From positions 44,962,706 through 45,026,705 of the forward strand of contig CM065299.1 in NCBI GenBank assembly GCA_032871835.1: a stretch of 64,000 nt of DNA, read 5' to 3'. Shown here piece by piece: positions 24,829-36,241 of the stretch (position 1 is the stretch's first letter; every line of letters starts with the position of its first letter). This DNA comes from Dipteronia dyeriana (taxonomy: Eukaryota > Streptophyta > Magnoliopsida > Sapindales > Sapindaceae). Under the pieces are notes generated by a model. That model was given only the letters and a program-made list of their open reading frames with translations. It made no database searches and had not been told where the DNA came from. A program made the position numbers and the translations under genes.

Positions 24829-25687
24829 TAAGTTTGCTTGCTTCCTGAGTTGGTGCATGGGCATCTCGGGACAGCGCGCCTTCTTGCACCAGATGGCCAC
24901 GCGCCATCTCAGAAAAGAAGAGCTTAGTGTTGTCTTCTTTTTCCATCGACCTCTCATCACGTTCTTCAACCGTTCTCTAGCCTCTGAACTCAGAATTCGA
25001 ATCATTAAAAGGATTCAAACCATAACTCTCTCATGGACATGGACATATAAGATGGTCAATCCAGAAAATATGAATTCTACTCGATATACAAAGACAAAGA
25101 CAATACACACAACATGACTGAAAAGTATCATATCTTTTGACTTAGAATTTGAAATTAAGAGTATGAGTAACCAAAGTGTTTGGAACTCAATCAAGAATGA
25201 TTTAAGACTAAAATCAAGTTCATTATCCATGTTTTACAAATATATACACATACAAAAACAATTCACACTAGAATACAAACTACATAGAGATAGTCTCCAA
25301 TCATGCATTTTCCAAAACATGTTATTTTCATATCAATGCATGAGCATTCAACTTCAAGTGTGTGAATGTGTTATAAATGGTGCAAAACGATGCAAGGACA
25401 CAAATGTATGATTTGTGTGTGTGTACCTTAATGGTGCATAACTATACAAAGACACAAATGTATGAATTGTATGTGTGTGCCTAAGCCTTGTAAGAGAAGA
25501 TAAGGTCTTAATATACTGTTGTAGAACCATATAGCATCCTTTCTCTTTTTATAGACTTTGGACTTGATTTGACTAGTTGTTCCTTCTTCTTTAAAGCTTC
25601 AATCATCATGAATCTAAACAAATAAATCATTACAAGTAAGCATCATTTTGATATAGAATTAATGCCAACATAATCTAAAACCTAACA

Positions 25688-26254
25688 CAAGCTCATTGAG
25701 CAACTGTGTAAGACTGAACTTTAACTTGTTCATCCCGTAGTTGCTTTTAAACTGATCGAAACTCTTCGAAAGATTCATCAGTATGATGCTCACTTGATTG
25801 AGTTTGTCAATGGCCCTGTCATTGACTTCTGTCGTGTTAAAGTAGGACATCATGCTCTGGACATGTTCCCGAGCTGACGTACCTTCCTTCATGCAAGCGA
25901 GCATAGCGAAACAAACAGCTTCGTGTCCCTTTTGCTCTGAGGGCTGCCCAAACATAGCTTGCAGTGACTCTATGATTTTGAATGCTGAAGTCATTGCTTT
26001 GTGCTTTGTGACAAGCACGTATATCATAGAAGCCACAGATATGTTTAGGCATTCTCATCAGATGAGACCCATTGCTTGTATGCCTCACGAACAGTTCGTG
26101 TGGCATTGGCAGCATGCACTGGAGGACATTCCTCCATAAGCACAAACTTGAGGTCTTTGGTGACCAATAATGCATTATTGTTAAGTTTCCACTTACTGTA
26201 GTTATCACCAATTAATTTGTCATCTGCGAGAAATTTTAGTAATGCAGAAGACAT
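25688..26254 (-). pseudogene. Copia B2 gag, N-terminal part
   Basis: It starts at ATG 26254 with MSSALLKFLADDKLIGDNYS. A stop follows DENA at about 26045, and the reading resumes in the open piece 25659-26036 with the UBN2-like capsid core (LNQVSIILMNLSKSFDQ, SLTQLLNEL). The sequence runs into solo LTR S3 at 25687. Gag forms the particle shell; this copy cannot. Confidence 0.85.
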
Positions 26255-27799
26255 AATTTGCTGAAATAAATAAAACATTCATTTAGTCATTTATTTAAAA
26301 CAAGTGTGAGTGCATTGGCATAAATTTAAACATGATGCATGAATATGTTTAACGAACTAGAACTATCCTAAAACTATTTAATATAAGACAATCCAACATA
26401 CCATAAAGAAGTGCTACCTTAGGGTCGGTCAAGTCTTTGCATGTTGGATCGAGACGTTCTCAATCAAATGATATTCTATAATAACTCTTATTCCATATCA
26501 TTTAATCATCGTTTATTCAGTCAGATTTTTAATTAATAAACTTAATAAAAACCTTCATGAGTGTAACCCACCATTTTAGATCACACGAGCTTAACTCGAG
26601 AATTCCGCCTTAGGGTTGGTCATTCCCGAAATACCCTTAGAAATCCTATCCATTAGGAAGTCAACCTTGGTATTAACCTTTGTGGAAACCCTTCTTAGGG
26701 AGGACGAAAGCAAAGCCATCACGAGGCCCCACTCGGATCTCACGGTGTTGAACTAATGATGGAGACCGCGCGATATATATGTCATATATCCCTATCCCAG
26801 TCACTATTTTAAAAATATGGTTTTCTATTAACCGTTAATACACCAAGACTCTACAGGATTAAACGACTAACTTTAATCAAGTTATCTAGCGCATTAACTA
26901 ATTACAAACAAATTCTAATTTACTAATTAATGAATTTTAACAATTAAAAATATTATCTAGTAGTGAATAATCTAAGCCTTTGTAAACTTTTTACTAAGGT
27001 CAGATTATTATGATAGTGTTTACCAAGTTTTAACTATTAAAACTCTAAAACATTATTTGGTTCATTTATTATTAGGTAATTAATCATATTAATCCTAATT
27101 ACAATAAATGACCCTATTAATCTAACTTATTAAACTCTTTAATCACTAGATTAATATTAATAAGAATTACCAGGTTTTCTGACCATTAAAAAACTAATCT
27201 CATTATTCATAGCCAATTATGTATTTACTCATTTTAATCACATTAAAAAAATACATAAAATATCAGGCTATGATGCATGTATGACATATCAAATATATTT
27301 GTGTAGGCACATCCAATCTAAATGACATACGTATGCATGACAATGCTTTTATCATCACAGAATATAAAACATACACGAATTGACAGAGTAATGTTGATTA
27401 TTTAACCTAAAAAATTAGAATTCTAAAATTACAAAAATACCCCCAAGGCATTCATTGATCTTCTTGTAATTTTTAAGTCTTCCACTATCTTCAGATCTTT
27501 TCGATTCATCTCATGAATCCTACTTTACGATTTTTCCAGGTCTTCAATATAGGTTACAATTATTATTTTACTGTTACAATACAACAACAGTAAAATAATA
27601 ATAATAATAATAAATAAATAAAATTATACAACCCATGAACCCTAAATCCATAGTAGCATATAATTAACAATCAATCATGTTCTTGTAAATTAATAAAATA
27701 AATATACATACAAAACATCATATGGTCCATTTAAATCATTCCTACACAATCATACATACAGGAGCATCAAAAACAATTTCCTGTTCTGAAAATAATTTT
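26255..27799 (-). other. Copia B2 5' leader
   Basis: It is 1.5 kb without protein homology and is the reverse-strand counterpart of the B1 leader. It holds AT-rich stretches and a TAA/AAT simple run near 27590-27620. Confidence 0.75.
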
Positions 27800-27812
27800 G
27801 GCTCTGATACCA
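27800..27812 (-). other. Copia B2 primer binding site
   Basis: On the minus strand TGGTATCAGAGCC, two bases from the 5' LTR, is the canonical initiator-Met tRNA primer site. Confidence 0.92.
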
Positions 27813-27814
27813 AT

Positions 27815-29822
27815 TGTTGGAACCCCGTTCACCGGTCACGCAGTAGAAGTAGGTTTTAATTTTTTTTATACAGATTGTAAACGATCTGGGACTAGTGAAC
27901 TTGAGATCATAATTCTTTTTCGGAACTTATGCATATAAAATTTTACAATAATCAATAAATATGTATACACAGAAAATTGTAATCAATATAAAGAAGAAGA
28001 AAATTACCTTAAAACCTTACCAACGTTTGGAGGCTCCTTAACTTCTTGTAATGCTCCTAGTCTGAACCAATCCTACCAAGGTTTGGATGTTCCTACACTT
28101 TACGATTTTCTCCTGTCTGAACCACTGGATCTTCCTCGCTATCTCCTGGGACTGGTAACTGCGTGTGGGAGCATTACGATCTAGGGAACCTGAATGGAGG
28201 ATGTAGAGAAAATACTTGAATAAATTCTTTCTTCTCAAGAGGAAAAACTTAGAACCATTCTAGTTCTAAAAAATAAAAATAAAATCATTATTTTTTTTTG
28301 TCTTATTGGTGTACACTTATTCTAATTGCATCTCATGCAATTTCCTTTTTTTTCCATTTTATGTGCACCAATTTGTATCATATACAAATCCTTGTCTTTC
28401 CCCATTTGTCTTTTTCTTTAAAAGAATATATATATCAAATATATATATATATTTCCTTTTTAACTAATATCTTGTTTTGGTCGGTTTTCAAAAGAATATA
28501 TATCAGATATGTATTTTCTCTTTCAAAAAACCTCATTGTATCTTTTATTTAAAACAAAATCTTTATTTTATTATTATTAAAAGATACCTTCTATTTTGAA
28601 TTTAAACTAATTAAATTTAAAAATTAAAAATTAAATAATCATATTATCTTATTTTATTCAAAAACAAATATTAACAAACATCCTCCATTTAAAGATTAAT
28701 AACATAATTAAATAATCTTATTATTTAATTTATTTAATCATCATTATTCATTAATTAAATAATCTCATTATTCAATTAATTATCCGAATAAATACGTGTC
28801 AGTTTCGTAACACAATAATTGGACAATCCAATTAATTAACCGTGACCCTTGTTACCTAGCAAGGGGACCAAATGGACCAATAGTATTTTAAGCTCCAATA
28901 ATACTTAGAATCATTAATTAAACTCTTTAATTAATATTCCTTAAATATTAACTCCAGTGTTATTCCACCAAAAACCCTAAGTTACACTCTGCAGATGCGT
29001 TTATAGAGACCGATACATCTCGGTGTCCATCGATATAGCTACTACATATTGTGTGATCCTCCACAGTAGTTCATAATTAGAACTGGGTCATAATGTTCGT
29101 TATACACCTCTAATTTTATATATCCTTTAAGTACCATTGATTCTCTAATGGACAATAAATCATATTTCCTCACAGAACTATGAGAGTGCTCATACTGTCC
29201 AAGCCCAGAATTAACCCTTAAGGGAACTACCATCTACTTCTCATAAGAAGGAGTGGATTCCACTATTGTGTACTAACCTTTCCAGCTACAAGCCAAACCA
29301 CAATCCCAACATATGGAGTATATTAATCAGGAAATGCATCTGCCACGATCTAACTTAAAGTAGTTGATAAGACACTCAGGATTAAGATCAGCCATATATA
29401 GCCATCATTAGTTGATATATAAGAATCTCATCAGTAAACGGATCTTGGTGAGAGATTCATATAGATCATGGCCCAGTCCTATGTGATCACATCATACAAG
29501 GTGCCTCAATTCTCATATCTCATATGAATGATTTAGGATAGAATCACTGTCCATTACAGAATGGACCGCAACTATAGATTAACAACAATTAAAGTACCTA
29601 GCTTTATTTGCTATCTTTGAACTCTTTAGATTGCATGTCTCTTACTGTATCCATCCGTATATGATACAAATACTCACAGTTCGAGATTACATCCAGCAAT
29701 CTAGGATGTTAATATGCACAAGTTATAAAATAAACAACACAACAAGAATGAATTGAGCTTTTTCTTATATTTATTTCATAAATCCATTTACAAATTGCAT
29801 CTTTAGGGCATAAACCCCAATA
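27815..29822 (-). repeat. Copia B2 5' LTR
   Basis: On the plus strand it begins TGTTGGAACCCCG and ends AACCCCAATA. It pairs with 16949-18990. Like its partner it starts TATTGGGG on its own strand. It is AT-rich with no gene. Confidence 0.9.
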
Positions 29823-30194
29823 GCTATGAGTGGTTACGAGTATTATGTCATCTTTAAAGATGACTACACAAGATACAGATATGTCTACCTAATGCAATGG
29901 AAGTCGAAAACATTTAAAAAGTTTAAAGAATTTCGAGCTGAAGTTGAGAAACAATTATGTAAGACTATCAAGTCACTATGATCGGATCGTAAGGGTAAGT
30001 ACCTTGACCAAGAGTTTGAAGACTTCATGGTCGAGCATGGGATAGTTTTCCAACTCACAGCTCCCATTACACCTCAATAAAATGGTGTAGCAGAGAGAAA
30101 AAATAGAACCCTAATGGAAATGGTGAGATCTATGGTTAGTTTCTCATCATTACCAAATTCCATCCAGGGATATGCGTTACAAACATCGGCATAC
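29823..30194 (+). pseudogene. Copia B1 integrase core, continued
   Basis: This resumes the B1 integrase after B2: GYEYYVIFKDDYTRYRYVYL, then KSL-stop-SD (the second catalytic Asp) and NGVAERKNRTLMEMVRSM with the catalytic Glu. At least two stops are present. It ends at ALQTSAY, where S2 is inserted (LTR start TGTTAGG at 30195). The RT and RNase H of B1 should lie beyond the right edge of the window. Confidence 0.85.
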
Positions 30195-32109
30195 TGTTAG
30201 GTTATAGATTTGTATTGGCTTAATTCCAAAACAAAACACTCTTTGTTTGTATTGCTTAGTTGCTTAGGTTGTTCGTGATTAAATCGGGCTTCAAGGAAGG
30301 AAAGCAAATTCGAATGCAAAGTTCGTCTTCAAGAGGATATGTGTTTACTTGGATGCTAAGGTATCAACATTCATTTTCCTCTTGCAAGGCGTAGGCGCAC
30401 ACACACACATATCATAAATTTGTGTCCCTGCATCATTGTGCTCATTTTCTATAACAATTCACACACTTGATATTGAATACACATGCATTAGTGTAGTATT
30501 GACAAGTTTTGGGAAATGCATGTTTATAGATTTTCTTATAAGCATTCTTGTGTGATCTGTTTGTATATTTATATGTTTGTGTAACATGGACCTTGGACTT
30601 GAATTTGGTGTTATATTATTCTTTATTGAGTTTCGATCATTTTGGTTACTCACACATTTGATTTCGAGTTCTGAATGAAAATTTATGTAATTTTGTGTAC
30701 CGATAATTAAGTCTGAATTCATATACTGAAGATGGAATTGAATTCTAAGTTCTGAGGTCAAAACTGGACCGAAGAATACATGAAACAGAAAATGGCTTGG
30801 TATGGCATGAAAGCTACACCAAAGAGAGAGGGTGGCACGAGACCATCTCGCCATCATCCTCTATCTGTCCATGAGATGCCCACGGCACATCTCGGTTGTG
30901 TTTAATTTGAGAATTGTAAGGGTTTTTATTGGATGTTTTAATTACACGTGAAACCTTGTATGTGTTGTTTCTTATGCTGAACGTGTGGACATAACATGGT
31001 CTATGATTGGTTGGTTGCATGATTCTAGCATGAGCTCACTGCGTGGAATAACATTTAATAGATAAGCTTTTTATTGATGGATATGATATGATTAAGAAGC
31101 ATGACTAGGATGATTTTGATTACATGTTATGGTTTGTTCTATTGATTTTCAAGTTTAGCTAGAATCGGTTTAAATTGAATGGTTTGTGTTAAACTTGATA
31201 ATCATGAAATTGATTCTAGAAATCTTTTGTTCTTGTGGTTGATTGTTTATTTCTAGACTTGATTTCATTTTCTAAGAACTAGGTCATTTACAATTGGTAT
31301 CTCTATTTTCTTGACTAGTTCTTAGTTTATAACATGATTAGGTTTTTTATATATATTTGTGATTGATATTTGAAAGCATTATCTAGTTATCTAATTGCAT
31401 GTTCATAAAGTGTGTTTGATCTACTTGCTCTATTTGTTTGTGTTTGCGTCATTTGTATCCACTTAGATCATTGCCTTGTAAAAGGTTGAAGTTTCTTATT
31501 GAAGTGAGTAAAGCTTTGACTTGAGTAAGAAGACTTGGCTAGGATCGGAGTGATCCGGATAGTCAAGCAAGGAACTTTTAGTTAGGATCGAGGAGATCTG
31601 GATAACTAAACATGGAGTCTCAACTAGAGCCGGGAGGACTTGGATAGTTGAACAAGAAGTCTTGCCTTGGGTTAGGAGAATCTGGATAGGTGAGCAAGGA
31701 ATCTTCCTAGAGACATAAGGTCTTGGATAGAAAGTCGGCATAGTAGATCACTAGGTTTAAGGGTAGAGTAAGAGTGATGGCTTGCAGAGCATATGTTAAC
31801 TGCATGATTGTGTAACTCTTATTTGAAATAGTGGATTTGCTTTTGTCGGTGGTTGTGGATTCAACCCGTGGATGTTTCCTCTCCGGAGGTTTAACCACAT
31901 AAATATCTTGTGTTGATTTTTAGCATCTTTAATTTCTTCACTTAGTTGATTTGTGTTGCTTGAACATTTGTTTTGTTATATATCATTTTGGAAATTATAC
32001 TAAGTGTTGTATAAGATTGCTTGTGATTTTAAAGAAAATTAAAATTTGAGCATATACCTATTCACCCCGTAGGTATATTTTACACTGTAATTGGTTAAGG
32101 GAATTTATA
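30195..32109 (+). repeat. S2 5' LTR
   Basis: It starts TGTTAGGTTATAG and ends near TTTATA before a primer-like site. It contains CTATTCACCCC near 32058 and the minisatellite at 31529-31740. The right boundary is set by alignment with S1 only. Confidence 0.72.
31529..31740 (+). repeat. 42-43-bp minisatellite in LTR S2
   Basis: Units begin GAAGACTT, GGAACTTT, GGAGTCTC, GAAGTCTT and GGAATCTT at 31529, 31571, 31614, 31656 and 31698. Each carries a GGATAG-like segment. Same period and related sequence as in S3. Confidence 0.8.
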
Positions 32110-32111
32110 AT

Positions 32112-32126
32112 TTTTATCAAAGTGGG
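32112..32126 (+). other. S2 decayed primer binding site
   Basis: TTTTATCAAAGTGGG stands where S1 has TGGTATCAGAGCGGG. Position after the LTR supports it, but several bases differ. Confidence 0.55.
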
Positions 32127-32181
32127 TGTATACAAGTAATTAGATAGGTCCATATTATAGTGTTTGTTTTGTTTTTGTGTT

Positions 32182-34816
32182 ATGAGTGATTCGTAGTCGA
32201 AAGGTTTTTCCGGTGCTAGGCTTCCACTCTTGAATGGTGGTAACTACTCCTTTTAGAAAGTATGATGAAAGCCTACATTAGATATACGAGTGATGTGGAA
32301 GAGGAAAAGGAGTCCTCGGATATTCATGAATATACTAGCAATTGCGTTGCTCATATGGCTATATATGAAGGAAGATTTGAGGACAGTAGTGAAGACTCCT
32401 CATATAGTGAGGAAAGTGAATACTCTTCAAGTAATGAAGATTGTGAATTCTCCTAAAATCATGATGAAATGATACCGTTTGGTGTTCAAACAGCAAGTAA
32501 CAATACAAAGTTCACCACTTTAAGGATAATAGTATCACCACCTTAAAGATAAGACCTCAAATAAGCTCACCGCTCAAAGGAATCCACCAAAGAGATAAAA
32601 ACTTTTGAGAAAACACTCAAGAACAAGGTTAATTTTTTACCATCTGAAAATCTGCCTTTCAAATCCGAAAATGGGGATATTTATTCTTGGAACAACTCTC
32701 CAAGCATGGGAAAAACAACATCACTAAAGCCTAGCCTTGGAACAACCCTAAAAGCATGGGAAACACAACAAAATTAGAAACTAGTCTTGGAACAACCCTC
32801 CAAGCATGGGAAAAACAATAAAGTTAAAACTATTCTTAGAACAACCCTCCAAGCATGGGAAACAAATAATAATAACTTCCAATAAATAAACTTCCAAAGA
32901 TTTATAATTTCACCAAATTACTTGTCTTTAAAGAACTAGGTGGCTGGTTGAGTAATTAAACCACATAGTGGGCTGACCTAATGAGAAATCTTGGACTTTA
33001 ATTACCTCTTGAACCATAAAACCGAATTGGGCTTATTCCTTATTAAAATAATTCATGTTGGGCTCATTTGCATCTTCAAATGGTTTCATATTGGATAGTC
33101 CACGTTCAGCAATCATGTTGGGCTGCTCACGTGCATCATGAAACAAGCTTAAATAACAAGATCCTTCAACTAACTTGTGAAAATGTCAAGAAGAATGATG
33201 AGAACAACAAGTTGAAGTTGACCAATACCAATTTAGTGTTGATAATCAAAGCTCTTGAAAATAAAAAGAAGATGTCTTTGGAAAAGATAAGCAAGCAAAG
33301 TGAAGTCATTGGGGAGCATAAAGAGACTATTGAAAAGTATTTTTCAAGGATGGAAGAAAGTGCTCAATAGCTAGATGATTTAAAAGAGGACTTTACTATT
33401 AAGTTGTTTATCATGGAAGGAGAGAATAAACAAAAAGAGAATAAAAAACTTAAAGACAAAATTCTTAGTCTAAAGAATAACTTGAAAGATAGTAATGAAA
33501 GACTAGGAATTTTGAAACAAGAAGTTTAGCAAAAATTTGAATCTCTTGTTCGTGCTAAAAGAATTGAAACTGAGCTTAGAGTCAAAATTAGTAAGCATGA
33601 AAGTCAAAAGAAAGTTCTTACTGACAAATGTGATGAGTTCAATAAGATGATGAGTAAGATGCCATCTAGTGCTAATAAATTAGAAAATCTCATCAAGAGT
33701 GGTAAACATCCTAGTGATAAAAGAGGTTTAGGTTATGTAAATGAAAATATTACATCTTCTTCTACCAAACCTACTTTTATCAAAGCAAGTGGTAAAGTGA
33801 ATGTAGGTACTCTCTCTAACGGTAAAGCCATGGATGTAACCGGAGATGCGTCAACATCAACAAGGAGCAACAAAGGAAAATCTCAACAAGTTTGTCATGC
33901 AAAATACAAAGCATCAAGGAATGGACATCAAAGAGAGAATAATGTAAGAAGGTATACTACTTCAAATGCTCAAGCTAAAGGTAACCCTCTCAAATCTGTA
34001 CATATTTGCCATTTTTGTAACATGCTGCTATGAATACATTCATAAATGCAAATATGAAAAAGATTTGTATGATGTCTTTGATAAATGGTCCTAGACAATC
34101 ATCCATGTATGGATCTAGAACTAGACTAGAAAGACCTTGGAAAAGAAATGTTGAGAAAAATATTGTTGATGACTTGCTTGTGAAAACACATGTTGTGCCT
34201 CGTACTATTATACATAAAAAGGTTGATAATGCTTTGTTTTACTTGTTTGAAAATGTGACTAATAAAGTTGATTTGCATGATAGTAAGCTAAAGAATAAGT
34301 CAAACATGGTGTTAAGAAAAATTGGATTAGAAAACGCTCAACTACTATTTCTTCCAAAACCAAAGACAAAGACAAGAAGAGCTATGGAATTTCTCAACCA
34401 ACTTCTCAACCAAAGCATTCACACTTAAAAGGTAATTTTTTTAAATTTATTCTGGTTTGTCATTATTGTAATGTGATTGGTCACATTAGGCCTAGATGTT
34501 ATGGATATATTAGACAATGCAAACTAGGGAATAATATACATGATAGTGAGTTGAACAAATCTTCTTTGAAAGATTCTAAACATGAAAATTATTTTGATAT
34601 TTTGAAAAATGTGCATATTGGTCATGATCATGTGAAGAAACTTACTAGGAAAGTTTGGAATAAAAAGCATGATGTGAAAAAGGTTCCTAGTCATTCTTCT
34701 TAATATGTTGATATTGATAAATCTTTGAATGGTGTGCATAATAATGATATACATGTGAAGAATAATGTCAAGAAGGATTTTGTGGATGAGAATGTGAAAA
34801 AGCATGATGGTCATAC
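32182..34816 (+). pseudogene. S2 gag remnant: coiled coil and zinc knuckle
   Basis: ATG 32182 opens MSDS, stop, SKGFSGARLPLLNGGNYSF, the usual Sirevirus gag start. It then jumps to an acidic Ser/Glu-rich segment (32283-32453), so the UBN2 capsid region is deleted. A noncoding insert occupies 32457-33067. From 33068 a coiled coil is followed by KLENLIKSGKHPSDKRGLGY, a motif characteristic of Sirevirus gag. A knuckle-like CHFC lies at about 34006. A second, CHYCNVIGHIRPRC, lies near 34456-34497. Copia A1 interrupts the reading at 34816. Several stops are present. Confidence 0.75.
32457..33067. other. Unidentified insert with 50-bp tandem repeats
   Basis: This sits between the acidic segment and the coiled coil of S2 gag and has no homology I recognise. 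CTTGGAACAACCCTCCAAGCATGGGA-type units start at 32686, 32736, 32786 and 32835, a 49-50 bp period. The rest is AT-rich. It may be a fragment of another LTR or leader. Exact ends are not defined. Confidence 0.5.
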
Positions 34817-36224
34817 TGTTAGGATTATGCTCGATAGCAAGAGTATAATATTTTATTTGACAATCTTTTCATATTAATAAAATGATTTCTAGTTTAACAA
34901 ATCTTATAGCATTTCTAGTTTAATTATTGTAATTGTCAAAATTAAATAATCATAAGGGCAAAAGACTATGACAAATCTTAGGCCTAAGTGAATCATTTAT
35001 TGATTGTGATTGTGTAGTGTTTACTGGAGCTTAAATTTAGATAATCACCAAGATCTGTAATCCACATGAACTTGTATGGATCACTTGATATATTCTACCT
35101 GACCAATTTAGGGTTCCATCTAGAATTGTATTGAGGTATGTGGACTTTTTTCTTTTTGTAAGAATGTGTCTAGTTCACATGTGGACCTTTTATAAAGGTC
35201 AAATGGATTTAATAAAATAAGAAAATAATATATTGGCCCATATATATGTGTTGGGCGGTAAGGCTATTTAGAATAGCTTTATTATATTATATTATGTTAT
35301 TATTTAATTAAATGGAAATTAATTAATTTGGTGATTAATTAATTATTTAATTAAAAGTCAAAATCTTTTTCTATTAGGAGATGGTCTCCTAATATTATAC
35401 TATTGTTGGTAGTATAATTAATATTAAAGAATATATTTGATAAGTAGATAAATAAAATGAATTATTTATCTAATCAAATTAGGAAGTCTTTAATATGGTT
35501 ACAAATACACTATTGAGTTGGATTAGGAGTCTTTGTGTAGGATAGAATTCTTTTTAGAAAAGGATTCTTAACCACCAAGTAAATCTATCTAAGGAAAGGA
35601 TTCTTAACCACCAAGTAAATCCTTCTTAGGAGAGGATTTGGTCTCCAATATATACTACTTGTAAATTTCGACCAAGCCTTAGTTTTTGGTGTGAGAAGTT
35701 GTTTTTTATTTTTATAAAAAAAAAAAACTTCGTCCAACTCATTGTGTGAAGAATTCGGCCAAGCATAGAGAAAAGAGAGAACGTTTTTGTTTTCGATAGT
35801 ACACTAGTATCCTTAACATCAAAAGGGTTTTGTGTACAACATTGAATCAAGGTTCACACGAGTTTCAATCAAATTGATTGATAATTCAAAAGTGACCGGA
35901 CGTTCTTGGTTTTTCTCTTGGAGGATTATTGTGACTAACAAAGAAGAAGATTTTGTTTGTTTCCATCCTCAGGTATACAATTTAAAGGAATGGAGCCCAC
36001 ACTCCTAGGTGATTCAAGTTCGTGATTGGATTGGAAGATCTTGTGGATTCAATTAGACGCTGGTTCAATTGTCACGAAAAAAAAAGGTACGATACTTTTT
36101 ATATACATCAATTAATCTAGGGTTAAGGTTCTTGTTATTAAAAGGGAAAAAAAATTATATACGCAAACCCTAATTTTCAAAATTTTCTCACGCTTCCGCT
36201 GCGCGGGGTTTTATTTTCCCTACA
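34817..36224 (+). repeat. Copia A1 5' LTR
   Basis: It starts TGTTAGGATTATGC, matched at 41364, and ends CCCTACA. At 35560-35635 an AAGGATTCTTAACCACCAAG unit is repeated. The same region is more strongly duplicated in LTR A3 (500-720). Confidence 0.92.
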
Positions 36225-36226
36225 AT

Positions 36227-36241
36227 TGGTATCAGAGCCTG
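36227..36241 (+). other. Copia A1 primer binding site
   Basis: TGGTATCAGAGCCTG follows the LTR by two bases, the canonical initiator-Met tRNA site. Confidence 0.93.

Larger units (their letters stand above)
22409..25687 (-). repeat. Solo LTR S3 (Sirevirus-like) inserted in B2 gag
   Basis: On its own strand it runs from TGTTAGGTTTTAG (25687) to GTATTTTCA (22409). It is flanked by perfect 5-bp duplications CAAGC (22404-22408 and 25688-25692). No second LTR copy and no gag or pol are present, so it is a solo LTR. The start, the CACCCCCCTCTAGG end motif and the 43-bp repeat resemble LTR S2. A MITE accounts for 738 bp of its 3279 bp. Open frames inside (for example 24680-25117) are not genes. Confidence 0.9.
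16949..29822 (-). mobile_element. Copia B2, full-length element nested in B1
   Basis: On the minus strand: 5' LTR 27815-29822, primer site 27800-27812, leader, gag from 26254 (split by solo LTR S3), protease, integrase, RT, RNase H, polypurine tract 18991-19005 and 3' LTR 16949-18990. Flanks GCTAG (16944-16948) and GCTAT (29823-29827) look like a target duplication with one change. Removing B2 rejoins the B1 integrase. It belongs to the same family as its host, in the opposite orientation. Confidence 0.92.
30195..34816 (+). mobile_element. S2, Sirevirus-like element, left part
   Basis: The LTR is 30195-32109, followed by a decayed primer site and a gag remnant to 34816, where copia A1 is inserted. 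CATAC precedes the LTR. LTR start, end motif and 43-bp repeat relate it to solo LTR S3. As in S1, the gag lacks its capsid part. Whether S2 has pol cannot be told from this window. Confidence 0.8.

Noticed and set aside
24680..25117. A 145-codon open frame overlapping the MITE end and solo LTR S3
   Set aside because: It crosses the MITE boundary into LTR sequence and has low-complexity content, so it arose by chance.
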